From assembly GCA_905221605.1 (NCBI GenBank), contig CAJNDS010000096.1:139501-203500 (forward strand): DNA of 64,000 nt, in the 5' to 3' direction. Origin of the DNA: Symbiodinium natans. Taxonomy: Eukaryota; Sar; Dinophyceae; Suessiales; Symbiodiniaceae. This document shows, one piece after another, positions 38,701-50,700 of this stretch; positions within the stretch are counted from its first letter, which is position 1; each line of letters begins with the position of its first letter. The notes below the pieces were generated by a model, which saw nothing but the letters and a program-made list of their open reading frames with translations, was not told where the DNA came from and did not search any database. Position numbers and translations under genes: made by a program.

Positions 38701-41700
38701 TAGGGTTTAGGGTTTAGGGTTTAGGGTTCAGGGTTGACGGCCTAGGGTGAAGAGGCTTCCTGTATACATAACCTAGACCCAGGAGTAACCTAAAAATGCA
38801 AGGGCTGCCCTTTTGGTTTTAAGGAGATTATAAGGGAACCCCTACCCTAAAAAGGAAAGTAAGGGCCTACTCCGGGACCTAGTAACTATTAGGGATCCTG
38901 AGAATTCTCAGTTCAGGACTAATCTATCTGTGCCTGGGGGCTTCCAACTGTCAGGTTCTTTTCCAAACCTCCCAAAAAAATTGCACAAATCACCCAAGGC
39001 AACCTCTGATTTCAACCCGCAATTTTCGCAAAAAAAGAAACCATGTCTGAGTTATTCGGAAGGGTTTTGCCGGTTTAGAATGCTTCCTAAACCCTAAACC
39101 CGAAACGCTAAACCCTAAACCCTAAACCCTACACCCCAAACTCTATTCCCTGAACCCCAAACCCTAAACCCTAAACCCTAAACCCTAAACCCTAAACCCC
39201 AAACCCTAAACCCTAAACCCTAAACCCCTGGGTTTCGGGTGTCGACATGATGCCCCCGCACCTCAATTTCCTTCTTCAGCTCGTTGTAGGCTGGCCATTC
39301 CTGAGTGCCGCGGCAGCAGCATCTCCATCCCAAGGGCCCTACAGCCTAAACCCTAAACCCTAAACCCTAAACCCTAAACTCGAGTTGGGTCTGAGGCTCC
39401 CTGTCGCGACTGGTTCGCCCTGAACATCTCGAACACTAGACGTAGCAAAACCAAATCCCCAACCTTAAGATCTAGGGGTTGTAGGGTTTAGGGTCTAGGG
39501 TTTAGGGTTTAGAGGTCCAGGGTTGTACCTTGGACCCTCAAGGTTGAAGGTTGTACCCTTGGGTTTTGGGGAGCCTTTTTACAGATCCCTACTGTTGATG
39601 GACAAAATCTTGCATGACCCCCTATGTTACACGTGTGCGACGGTTGGTAATCGAGCTCCCCGCGCCCCTCGAATTTCAATGTTGCGTGCGCATATGGGTG
39701 ATGCAGGATTTCGGTCATTCACACACATGCAACTTCGAAGCATTGCAAGGACAGCAATGTTAAGATTCAGGGTTTGGAAGGGATGACCTGTATAATAAAA
39801 GTGATGCAGGATTTCGTCCATCAACAGTCTGGAGACTGGCAAGTTTTCGGAAACTCTGGTCTCTATAGTCACGGCTGACCACAGTCAACTGAGGGCCGTG
39901 TGTGAGGGGCCAGGATGGGGGCAGAAAGTCCGAAATATGGTATTTTTCAAGTTTCAAATTGTTTCCATAGTTTCAAATTAGTTTCCAATCAGTTTCAAAT
40001 TAGTTTCAAAATCCAGTTGCAAAATCGCTGTTAAGGGGGAAATACAATTTCTGTCCGCGCTTTTTGAAAACCAGGAACCTCTGAGATTCCTTCATTTTTT
40101 TGAATTGCGCATAGAAAAATGCAGTTTCCCCTTAACAGCGATTTTGCAACTGGATTTTGAAACTATTTTTGAAACTAATTTGAAACTACGGAAACGAATT
40201 TGAAACTTGAAAAACGCGGCATTTCTGCTCTTTGGCGCTTGGCCACACCCGAGCAAGAGGAGAGCTTGGGCTTGAATCTGCCAAAGGTACATCTCCGACA
40301 TTCTTCCCAAAAGCCATTCCAGCAACAACTCTTGCCAACAAGTCCGTAAACTATCTTGTCCGAGAGAAACAAGATAGTTTACGGACTTGTTGGCAAGAGT
40401 TGTTGCTGGAATGGCTTTTGGGAAGAATGTCGGAGATGTACCTTTGGCAGATTCAAGCCCAAGCTCTCCTCTTGCTCGGGTGTGGCCAAGCGCCAAAGAG
40501 CAGAAATGCCGCGTTTTTCAAGTTTCAAATTCGTTTCCGTAGTTTCAAATTAGTTTCAAAAATAGTTTCAAAATCCAGTTGCAAAATCGCTGTTAAGGGG
40601 AAACTGCATTTTTCTATGCGCAATTCAAAAAAATGAAGGAATCTCAGAGGTTCCTGGTTTTCAAAAAGCGCGGACAGAAATTGTATTTCCCCCTTAACAG
40701 CGATTTTGCAACTGGATTTTGAAACTAATTTGAAACTGATTGGAAACTAATTTGAAACTATGGAAACAATTTGAAACTTGAAAAATACCATATTTCGGAC
40801 TTTCTGCCCCCATCCTGGCCCCTCACACACGGCCCTCAGTTGACTGTGGTCAGCCGTGACTATAGAGACCAGAGTTTCCGAAAACTTGCCAGTCTCCAGA
40901 CTGTTGATGGACGAAATCCTGCATCACTTTTATTATACAGGTCATCCCTTCCAAACCCTGAATCTTAACATTGCTGTCCTTGCAATGCTTCGAAGTTGCA
41001 TGTGTGTGAATGACCGAAATCCTGCATCACCCATATGCGCACGCAACATTGAAATTCGAGGGGCGCGGGGAGCTCGATTACCAACCGTCGCACACGTGTA
41101 ACATAGGGGGTCATGCAAGATTTTGTCCATCAACAGTCTGGAGACTGGCAAGTTTTCGGAAACTCTGGTCTCTATAGTCACGGCTGACCACAGTCAACTG
41201 AGGGCCGTGTGTGAGGGGCCAGGATGGGGGCAGAAAGTCCGAAATATGGTATTTTTCAAGTTTCAAATTGTTTCCATAGTTTCAAATTAGTTTCCAATCA
41301 GTTTCAAATTAGTTTCAAAATCCAGTTGCAAAATCGCTGTTAAGGGGGAAATACAATTTCTGTCCGCGCTTTTTGAAAACCAGGAACCTCTGAGATTCCT
41401 TCATTTTTTTGAATTGCGCATAGAAAAATGCAGTTTCCCCTTAACAGCGATTTTGCAACTGGATTTTGAAACTATTTTTGAAACTAATTTGAAACTACGG
41501 AAACGAATTTGAAACTTGAAAAACGCGGCATTTCTGCTCTTTGGCGCTTGGCCACACCCGAGCAAGAGGAGAGCTTGGGCTTGAATCTGCCAAAGGTACA
41601 TCTCCGACATTCTTCCCAAAAGCCATTCCAGCAACAACTCTTGCCAACAAGTCAGTAAATTATCTTGTCCGAGACTGTCTGGAGACTGGCAAGTTTTCGG

Positions 41701-44700
41701 AAACTCTGGTCTCTATAGTCACGGCTGACCACAGTCAACTGAGGGCCGTGTGTGAGGGGCCAGGATGGGGGCAGAAAGTCCGAAATATGGTATTTTTCAA
41801 GTTTCAAATTGTTTCCATAGTTTCAAATTAGTTTCCAATCAGTTTCAAATTAGTTTCAAAATCCAGTTGCAAAATCGCTGTTAAGGGGGAAATACAATTT
41901 CTGTCCGCGCTTTTTGAAAACCAGGAACCTCTGAGATTCCTTCATTTTTTTGAATTGCGCATAGAAAAATGCAGTTTCCCCTTAACAGCGATTTTGCAAC
42001 TGGATTTTGAAACTATTTTTGAAACTAATTTGAAACTACGGAAACGAATTTGAAACTTGAAAAACGCGGCATTTCTGCTCTTTGGCGCTTGGCCACACCC
42101 GAGCAAGAGGAGAGCTTGGGCTTGAATCTGCCAAAGGTACATCTCCGACATTCTTCCCAAAAGCCATTCCAGCAACAACTCTTGCCAACAAGTCCGTAAA
42201 CTATCTTGTCCGAGACTGTCTGGAGACTGGCAAGTTTTCGGAAACTCTGGTCTCTATAGTCACGGCTGACCACAGTCAACTGAGGGCCGTGTGTGAGGGG
42301 CCAGGATGGGGGCAGAAAGTCCGAAATATGGTATTTTTCAAGTTTCAAATTGTTTCCATAGTTTCAAATTAGTTTCCAATCAGTTTCAAATTAGTTTCAA
42401 AATCCAGTTGCAAAATCGCTGTTAAGGGGGAACTACAATTTCTGTCCGCGCTTTTTGAAAACCAGGAACCTCTGAGATTCCTTCATTTTTTTGAATTGCG
42501 CATAGAAAAATGCAGTTTCCCCTTAACAGCGATTTTGCAACTGGATTTTGAAACTATTTTTGAAACTAATTTGAAACTACGGAAACGAATTTGAAACTTG
42601 AAAAACGCGGCATTTCTGCTCTTTGGCGCTTGGCCACACCCGAGCAAGAGGAGAGCTTGGGCTTGAATCTGCCAAAGGTACATCTCCGACATTCTTCCCA
42701 AAAGCCATTCCAGCAACAACTCTTGCCAACAAGTCCGTAAACTATCTTGTCCGAGACTGTTGATGGACAAAATCTTGCATGACCCCCTATGTTACACGTG
42801 TGCGACGGTTGGTAATCGAGCTCCCCGCGCCCCTCGAATTTCAATGTTGCGTGCGCATATGGGTGATGCAGGATTTCGGTCATTCACACACATGCAACTT
42901 CGAAGCATTGCAAGGACAGCAATGTTAAGATTCAGGGTTTGGAAGGGATGACCTGTATAATAAAAGTGATGCAGGATTTCGTCCATCAACAGTAGGGCAA
43001 TATAACGGTCATAGTAGGAGTAGGTTTCGGGGAACCTTTAGGGGCACAACCTTAGGGGTACGAGTTTAATTCCTTGGTGAACCCCAAACCACTCATCAGC
43101 CTAATATCCGAACCCCCCTGTAGTTCCCGAACCCTGAAACCGTAAAATCCCGAAACTCTACGAAGGCTACTCAGAGTCCCAACCCTAAACCCTAAACCCT
43201 AAACCCTAAACCCTAAACCCTAAAACCTAAACCCTAAACCCTAAACCCTAAACTCTAAACCCTAAACCCTAAACCCTAAACCCTAAACCCTAAACCCTAA
43301 ACCCTAACCCTAAACCCTAAACCCTAAGCCCTAAACCCTAAACCCTAAACCCTAAACCTAAACCCACCCAGTCTCTGCGTCCGCGTCGCTCTCAGCTGCT
43401 TGGGCATCTTCTTGCAGCGCCCCGCGAAGTTGTCAATCCTTGGTCGTGGCAGTTTTGGAGACTCTTGGGGTTTAGGGTTTAGGGTTTAGGGTTTAGGGTC
43501 TAGGGTTTAGGGTTTAGGGTTTAGGGTTTAGGGTTTAAGGTTTAGGGTTTAGGGCTTAGGGTTTAAGGTTTAGGGTTTGGAGTTTAGGGTTTAGGGTTTA
43601 GGGTTTAGGGTTTAGGGTTTAGGGTTTAGGGTTTAGGGTTTAGGGTTTACGGTTTAGGGTTTAGGGTTTAGGGTTTAGGGTTTAGGCTGTTCCGGAAGCC
43701 ACGTTTCAGGCTTGGGGGGTAGAATTTCGAAGCCCAGTTCAGGGGTTTAGGGTTTAGGGCTTAGGGTTTAGGGTTTAGGGCTTGGGGTTTAGGGCTTGGG
43801 GTTTAGGGCTTAGGGCTTGGGGTTTAGGGCTTAGGGTTTAGGGTTTGGGAATCTAGTGCGAAAGTATCCAAGACGAGCACGGCAAGCGAAAAGCGAACAC
43901 CACCGACAACCCTCCAACCACCCAGGACCCAAACCCGAAACCCGAAACCCTAAACCCTAAACCCTAAACCCTAAACCCTAAACCCTAAACCCTTCAAGTG
44001 AAGGTGGAGCTTCAAGATGCTTCAAGGCTGCGGAGGGCTTTTCAAGGGTTTAGGGTTTAGGGTGTAGGGTTTAGGGGTTAGGGTTTAGGGTTTAGGGGGT
44101 TTAGGGGGTTTAGGGATTAGGGGGTTTAAGGGGTTGAGGGTTTGGGTTTCGGGCTTGCTTAGGGTTTAGGGGATTAGGGTGTAGGGATTAGGGCCTTACC
44201 TCGGAGAACTTGAGGGATGTTGGGCTTGGGGTTAGGGTTTAGGATTCAGGGTTTAGGGCTTAGGGTTTAGGATTTAGGGCTTAGGGTTTAGGATTTAGGG
44301 TTTAGGGCTTCAGGACTTTAAGTTTTGGGGCTTCAGGCTTTGGCTTAAGGAGAGAAGGCTTACGGTTGAGGGCGCTCAAAACAGCCGTCGTGTAAGGTCC
44401 CTAGTGCGGGTGGGGTGGGAGGGGTGCAAGGTGAACCCCTAACCCCTAAACCCCTAAACCCCTAGATCCCTAAACCCCTAAACCCCTAAACCCCTAAACC
44501 CAAAACCCAAAAACCCCAAAACCCCTAAACCCCTAAACCCCTAAACCCCTAAACCCCTAAACCCCTGAACCCCTCCCTAAACCCCTAAACCCCCAAACCC
44601 CAAACCCCGAACCATTACCGTAAGCCCTAGGCCCTAAATCCTGAACACCCAAACCCTAAACCCTAAACCCTATTCCCTAAACCCTAAGCCTCCAAACCCT

Positions 44701-47700
44701 AAACCCCCAAACCCTAAACCCCCGACCAGGGTCTTCTTCTGCATGTCCTCCATGTTCTCCCCCACGTCACACCAGAGGTAGTCTCGCCAGTCCTCGTCTC
44801 ACCCTAAACCCGTTTAGGGTTTAGGGTTTAGGGTTTAGGATTTAGGATTTAGGATTTAGGGCTTAGGGTTTCGTGTTCGGTCAAGGGGTACCATGGGTAC
44901 AGGATCACCGTTACAAACACGCAATTCGAAGGAGGCGGGAAACCCATCATCAAAGGTGCTCCGAAAAAGTCTGGTCTAGTCTGGGGTCGCGCCTACCCCT
45001 ATACAGACCTTTTATAGTCCCTGTAACCCTAAACCCTAAACCCTAAACCCTTAAAACCCTAAGTACCGAAGCAGCCCCTAAATAATTTTACTTCGAACAT
45101 CCCCACCCTCTCTTGGTAAAGATACTCCGGGGTTGGGCACTCCAGGGACACTCTGGGGCTGGGCACTCCGGGAACAATCTGGGGTTGGGCACTCCAGGGA
45201 GACTCTGGGGTTGGGCCTCTGAGGTTGGGCACTCCAGGGAGACTCTCAGACTCTGGGGTTGGGCACTCCAGGGCACTCCAGGAAGAGTCTCGGATTGGGC
45301 ATTCCAGACTCCAGGGACACTTTGGGGTTGCGGAGGAGTAGACCGGGCGAGGAGAAGAGTTTCGGGCGAGGAGAAGAGTTGAGTTTGAAATCTAACAACC
45401 CCACAGCGAGGGTTGGGGAAAAGCCCCTAAATATCCCCTGAGGTCCCTAACAAGGGTCCCTCCTTGAGCCCTTGAGTTTCTAGAAACCGTCATCTCAACC
45501 TTCGGAACTCTTAGGGTTTAGAGTTTAGGGTTTAGGGTTTAGGGCTTTAACAGCCCCATGATCCTGAAAACCAGGTTTGCTGCTCTCAAGGTGCAGGCTG
45601 CAATGGCTGGGCTTTCAGCTCGAGTAGGTTTTGGTTTTACGGTTTAGGGTTTAGGGTGTAGTCGCCGCCAAAGCGAGCATGCCCCATGTCACCACCGATC
45701 CATCAGCCCGGATCGCAGCAAACGCCCATCCGGAAGCTTGCACCTGCTGCACGTTCTTGAGCTGCTCTTGTACGGCACCGCTGTCGCCTCCTTGTTCAGC
45801 ATGGCCCCAAGTCACCACAGATCCATCAGCCCGGATCGCAGCAAATGCCAATTCCGAAGCTTGCACCTGCCATACGTCCTTGAGCTGGTCTTCTACGGCA
45901 CTGCTGTCACCTCCATATTTAGCAGCACCCCAGGTCACCACACATCCATCAGCCCTGATCGCAGCAAACGCCCGTTCGGAAGCTTGCACCTGCTGCACGT
46001 TCTTGAGCTGCTCTTGTACGGCACTGCTGTCCCCTCCATATTTGGCAGCGCCCCAGGTCACCACAGATCCATCAGCCCTGATCGCAGCAAACACCCGTTC
46101 GGAAGCCACCTGCTGCACGCTCTTGAGCTGCTCTTGTACGGCACTGCTGTCACCTCCGTATTCAGCCTGGCCCCAGGTCACCACAGATCCATCGGCCCGG
46201 ATCGCAGCAAACGCCCGTTCGGAAGCTTGCACCTGCTGCACGTTCTTGAGCTGCTCTTGTACGGCACCGCTGTCACCTCCGTATTCAGCAGCGCCCCAGG
46301 TCACCACAGATCCATCAGCCCTGATCGCAGCAAACGCCCGTTCGGAAGCTTGCACCTGCTGCACGTTCTTGAGCTGCTCTTGTACGGCCCTGCTGTCACC
46401 TCCGAATTCAGAATGGCCCCAGGTCACCACAGATCCATCGACCCGGATCGCGGCAAACGCCTGATCAGAAGCTTGCACCTGCTGCACATTCCTGAGCTGC
46501 TCTTGTACGGCACCGCTGTCGCCTCCTTGTTCAGCATGGCCCCAAGTCACCACAGATCCATCAGCCCGGATCGCAGCAAATGCCAGTTCCGAAGCTTGCA
46601 CCTGCCGTACGTCCTTGAGCTGGTCTTGTACGGCACTGCTGTCACCTCCATATTTAGCAGCACCCCAGGTCACCACAGATCCATCGGCCCGGATCGCAGC
46701 AAATGCCTGCGCAGAAGCTTGCACCTGCTGCACGTTCTTGAGCTGCTCCTGTACGGCACTGCTGTCGCCTCCTTGTTTAAAATGGCCCCTAGTCTCCACA
46801 GATCCATCACCCAGGAGAGCAGCAAAGGCGCACCAAGAGTTTTGTAGGCGAACCTGTCCGACGTGCAATGTCAGTACGTCATTATCTTGTAAACGTGCTT
46901 GATTGACTGTACCTTCGGCGAGTGTATCTCCAGAAACCGTCAGCAGCCTTCCCTTGCCAACTCTTAGAGCGCCCTGGGCTCTCTGGCACAAGCAGGACAC
47001 AGACTCTTCTGGCTCCGTTGCCAAAGTTACGCTCGCTCCACTCAGGAGGTGCACATGGACTGAAATCGACATGATGCCAGGCGCTACTCAGGATGAAGGC
47101 AGAAGGATTCAAGGGGTTGAGGGTTTAAGGGTTTAGGGTTTTAGGGGTTTAAGGGTTTAAGGGTTTAAGGGTTTAAGGGTTTGAGGGTTTAAGGGTTTAA
47201 GGGTTTAGGGGTTTAGGGGTTTAAGGGTTTAAGGGTTTAAGGGTTTAGGGGTTTAGGATTTAAGGGTTTAAAGGTTTTGGGGTTTAGGGGCTTAGGGTTT
47301 AGGATGGTTAGGGTTCAGGATTCTCCAGGTCCCTTCTCTCAAGGTCCCTTGTAAGTGCCCCTTCTAAGCGTTCCTCCTAGCCTAAGTGACTAGCATGGGT
47401 ATGCTTGGCTGACTTCTGAACCCCTCCTAAAAGTTTAACTTTTAGGCTCCTTATTGTAGTCTCTACACAAACACACAAAAGGCTTAAGTCCTAAAAGCCA
47501 GCCAAAAGGAAGCCAGGTATTTCTGGGTAGATTTTGTGCACCGGGCTCGACAGAGGGGAATGACGTTGGCTCAGCCCACGGCCCGACGTGTTCATGGTTG
47601 GGATAGGGTTAAGCATGTAAGTTTCGATTCCTTATTGGGTGTGAGCACCCTAAACCCTAAACCCTAAACCCTAAACCCTAAACCCTTAAGCATGTAAAAT

Positions 47701-50700
47701 GTACCCCCACTATGACAAAGCGAACAGGACTTGCAGCCCATGCGGTGGGCCGGAGTTCGTGGGTCTAGGGCCTTTCGGGGGGTTCAGGAGTTCAGGCTGC
47801 AGGGTTTAAGGGTTTAAGGGTTAAGCGTTTAGGGTTTAGGGTTTAGGGTTTGGGGTTTAGGGTTTAGGGTTTAGGGTTTAGGGTTTAGGGTTTAGGGCTT
47901 AGGGTTTAGGGTTTAGGGTCACTGTACAAGCTACTTTGAAGCTGCTCAGGGCTGCCCCAGTAAGGTCTGACGTGCGCGCCCCTATACTTGGAGGGTCGGA
48001 GGATTTAGTAAGTAGTTTAGGGTTTAGGGTTTAGGGTTTAGGGTTTAGGGTTTAGGGTTTAGGGTTTAGGGTTTAGGGTTTAGGGTTTAGGGTTTAGGGT
48101 TTAGGGTTTAGGGTTTAGGGTTTAGGGTTTAGGGTTTAAGTTATAAGTAGAATAACTCCTATGAGGGTCCCTTTTAGGGTACTTATAAGTCTACTTAGTA
48201 TCTAGTCCCTCCAAGTACCTTGTACTCCTCTTGGGTTGGGGCTCACGGACTAGGTTGGCCCTCAAGACCCTCTGAAAAACGGGTTTATTTAGGGTTTAGG
48301 GTTTAGGGTTTAGGGTTTCGGGTTGAGGGTTTAGGGTTTAGGGTAACATCTTGAATGTGACCCTCTTGTTGGTAGCCCAGCAGCCATATTATCATAAGGG
48401 CACACCCTTTTTGGGGTTGGTTACTTTGTAAGGGAACCTTGAACCCCAAAAAGGGACAAGGGCAGCACTGGACTACTTTGTCTTAAACCCGTTAAGGGAA
48501 AATACTGAGAGAGTAGCTTTCAGGCGTGAAGGGGTCCCTAAACCCTAGCCCTAAACCCTAAACGGGGAAGGCGTTGGTGCCAGTTTGAAGCTTCATGAGC
48601 CAAATTCGGGTTTGGGGAGTAAAGTGCCGGCCTCCTACCCTTCACTGCCTTCACTCTAAGCATTTATGGTTTGGAAACCCTAAACCCTAAACCCTACACC
48701 CCCGCTCCCCCCCCACACCCACCCGTCCTCCAAAGCGTTAATGTAAACAAACACTGACTGCAACAGGTTAGTGCTTAGGGTTTCGGGTTCAGGGCTTAGG
48801 ATTTAGAACTTCGGGGTTTAGGGGTTTAGGGGTTTAGGGGTTTAGGGGTTTAGGGTTTAGGGGTTTAGGGGTTTAGGGGTTTAGGGGTTTAGGGGTTTAG
48901 GGGTTTAGGGTTTAGGGTTTAGGGTTTAGGGTTTAGGGTTTGGGGTTTAGGGGCCGTAATAGCCAGGGATTGGCAGCGAGGCTCCTTGATGGTCTCCAAG
49001 ACCGCGACGTACAGGTCCTCAGAACAGCGGGGGGTTCCCCTACTATCATGGGTTTCCCTAGGTTTAGGGGGTTTAGGGTTTAGGGTTTAGGGTTTAGGGT
49101 TTAGGGGGTTTAGGGTTTAGGGTTTAGGGTTTAGGGTTTAGGGTTTAGGGTTTAGGGTTTAGGGTTTAGGGTTTAGGGTACTTACTATCCTTCAGAAACC
49201 CTACTCTAATCCCCAAACCTTACTAGCCCCTACCTACTAAGTCAAAAGGCTTCCAAGTAGGGCGTATAAGGTGTAGCGTGCTTGTAAAGGGACCCTAGGG
49301 GGCTCTTTGGGGGCCACTGAGGTATATAGGGACTATACACGGTATATATAGGGGTATGTATATATATAGGGGTTGTATAGGGGAACCTACTATAGGGGCC
49401 TTAATAATTAGAATAGGTTTTCGGGGGCTACTGTAGTAGAATGACAAAGGGACCAAAAGGGAAAACTATTATTTAGTAACTACTCCAACCCCTATATGAA
49501 GCCCGAAACCCTCCAAGTTCAATCTTGGGTGCAAGGTTTAGGGTTTTGAGCGTCAGGGTTTTTTGAGGTTTAGGGTTTAGGGTTTCGAGTGTTAGGGATG
49601 GGTTTGGGGTTTACAGGTGTTAGCGGGCTTACAGGTGTGAGTCTACTTAAATAAAGGGGTCCCTTAGCCTTGAGCTGAACTCTAGACCTTAAGCCAAAAG
49701 CCCGCCCTCGGAGCGTAAACAACTCTTACACCCGAATCCCCTAAACCCTAAACCCTAAACCCTAAACCCACAAGCCTCAACCCTAAACCCTAAACCCTAA
49801 ACCCTAAACCCTAAACCCTAAACCCATGGACTCGGGCTTGCTGGGACTCGGGGTTCAGGGGGCTAGGGTTTCGGGCCGCAGGGTTTTGGGGGCTTGGGAG
49901 CTTGAAGAGCTTAGGGTTTAGGGTTTAGGGTTTAGGGTTTAGGGTTTAGGGTTTAGGGTTTAGGGTTTAGGGTTTAGGGTTTAGGGTTTAGGGTCTATGG
50001 TTGGTTTAGGAGGTCGGGGGTTATGGTTCAGGGCTTAGGGTGTTAGGACTTTAGGGCTTTTAGGGTTGAAGGACTGTCGTGTTTAGGCCTTTACGGCTTT
50101 AAGTCGTTGGGGAAGTTCGGGTTAGGGTTTCGGGCTTAGGGTTTAGGATTTAGGGCTCAGGGTTTAGGATTTGGGTAGTTTTCTAAATTGGGGCCCATTT
50201 TTGGGTACCCCTTATAAGGCGGCACCCTTTAAAAAAGGATCCCCGAAAGGGACCCTAATTTAGAGAACTACCCATTTAGGGGTTTAGGGTTTAGGGTTTG
50301 GGCTTCCAAGTTGAGGGTCCGGTCAGAAACCTCTCGTGTATCTGGCGCTTACGGGGGTTCGGGGGCTGTGAATGTGTGTTCTACAGGAAAACCCCCATAT
50401 ACATAAAGGGATTATGCTGGGAGCGCTTGAACCCTTGAACCCTTCAACCCCAAAACCCTTACACCCCAAAACCCCTAAACCCTACCCTAAACCCTTACAA
50501 CCCTTAAAACCCTGAAAGGCCTCAAAGCCCTTGAAGCCCTTAAAGCCCTCAAAAACCCTTGAAGCCCTTAAAACCCTTAAAACCCTTAAACTCCAAACCT
50601 CCAGGCCACGGCACGTACAGCTGGGACAAATAGCCCTAAACCCTAAACCCTAAACCCTAAGCCCTAAACCCTAAACCCTAAACCCTAAACCCTAAACCCT

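Noticed and set aside
39509-42989. Repeated 65-134-codon frames inside the fold-back element (several near-identical copies)
   Set aside because: Present on both strands because the element is palindromic; truncated and fused differently in each copy, with no transposase motifs.
45679-46847. Long plus-strand frames opposite the RCC1-like gene
   Set aside because: Shadows of a 123-bp-period coding repeat; the minus-strand frame has the recognisable domains and a proper start.
46882-47136. Relict spliced-leader sequence marking the RCC1-like gene as a retrocopy
   Set aside because: I looked for the dinoflagellate leader upstream of 47,072 and did not see it, so retrocopy status rests only on lack of introns and nested position.
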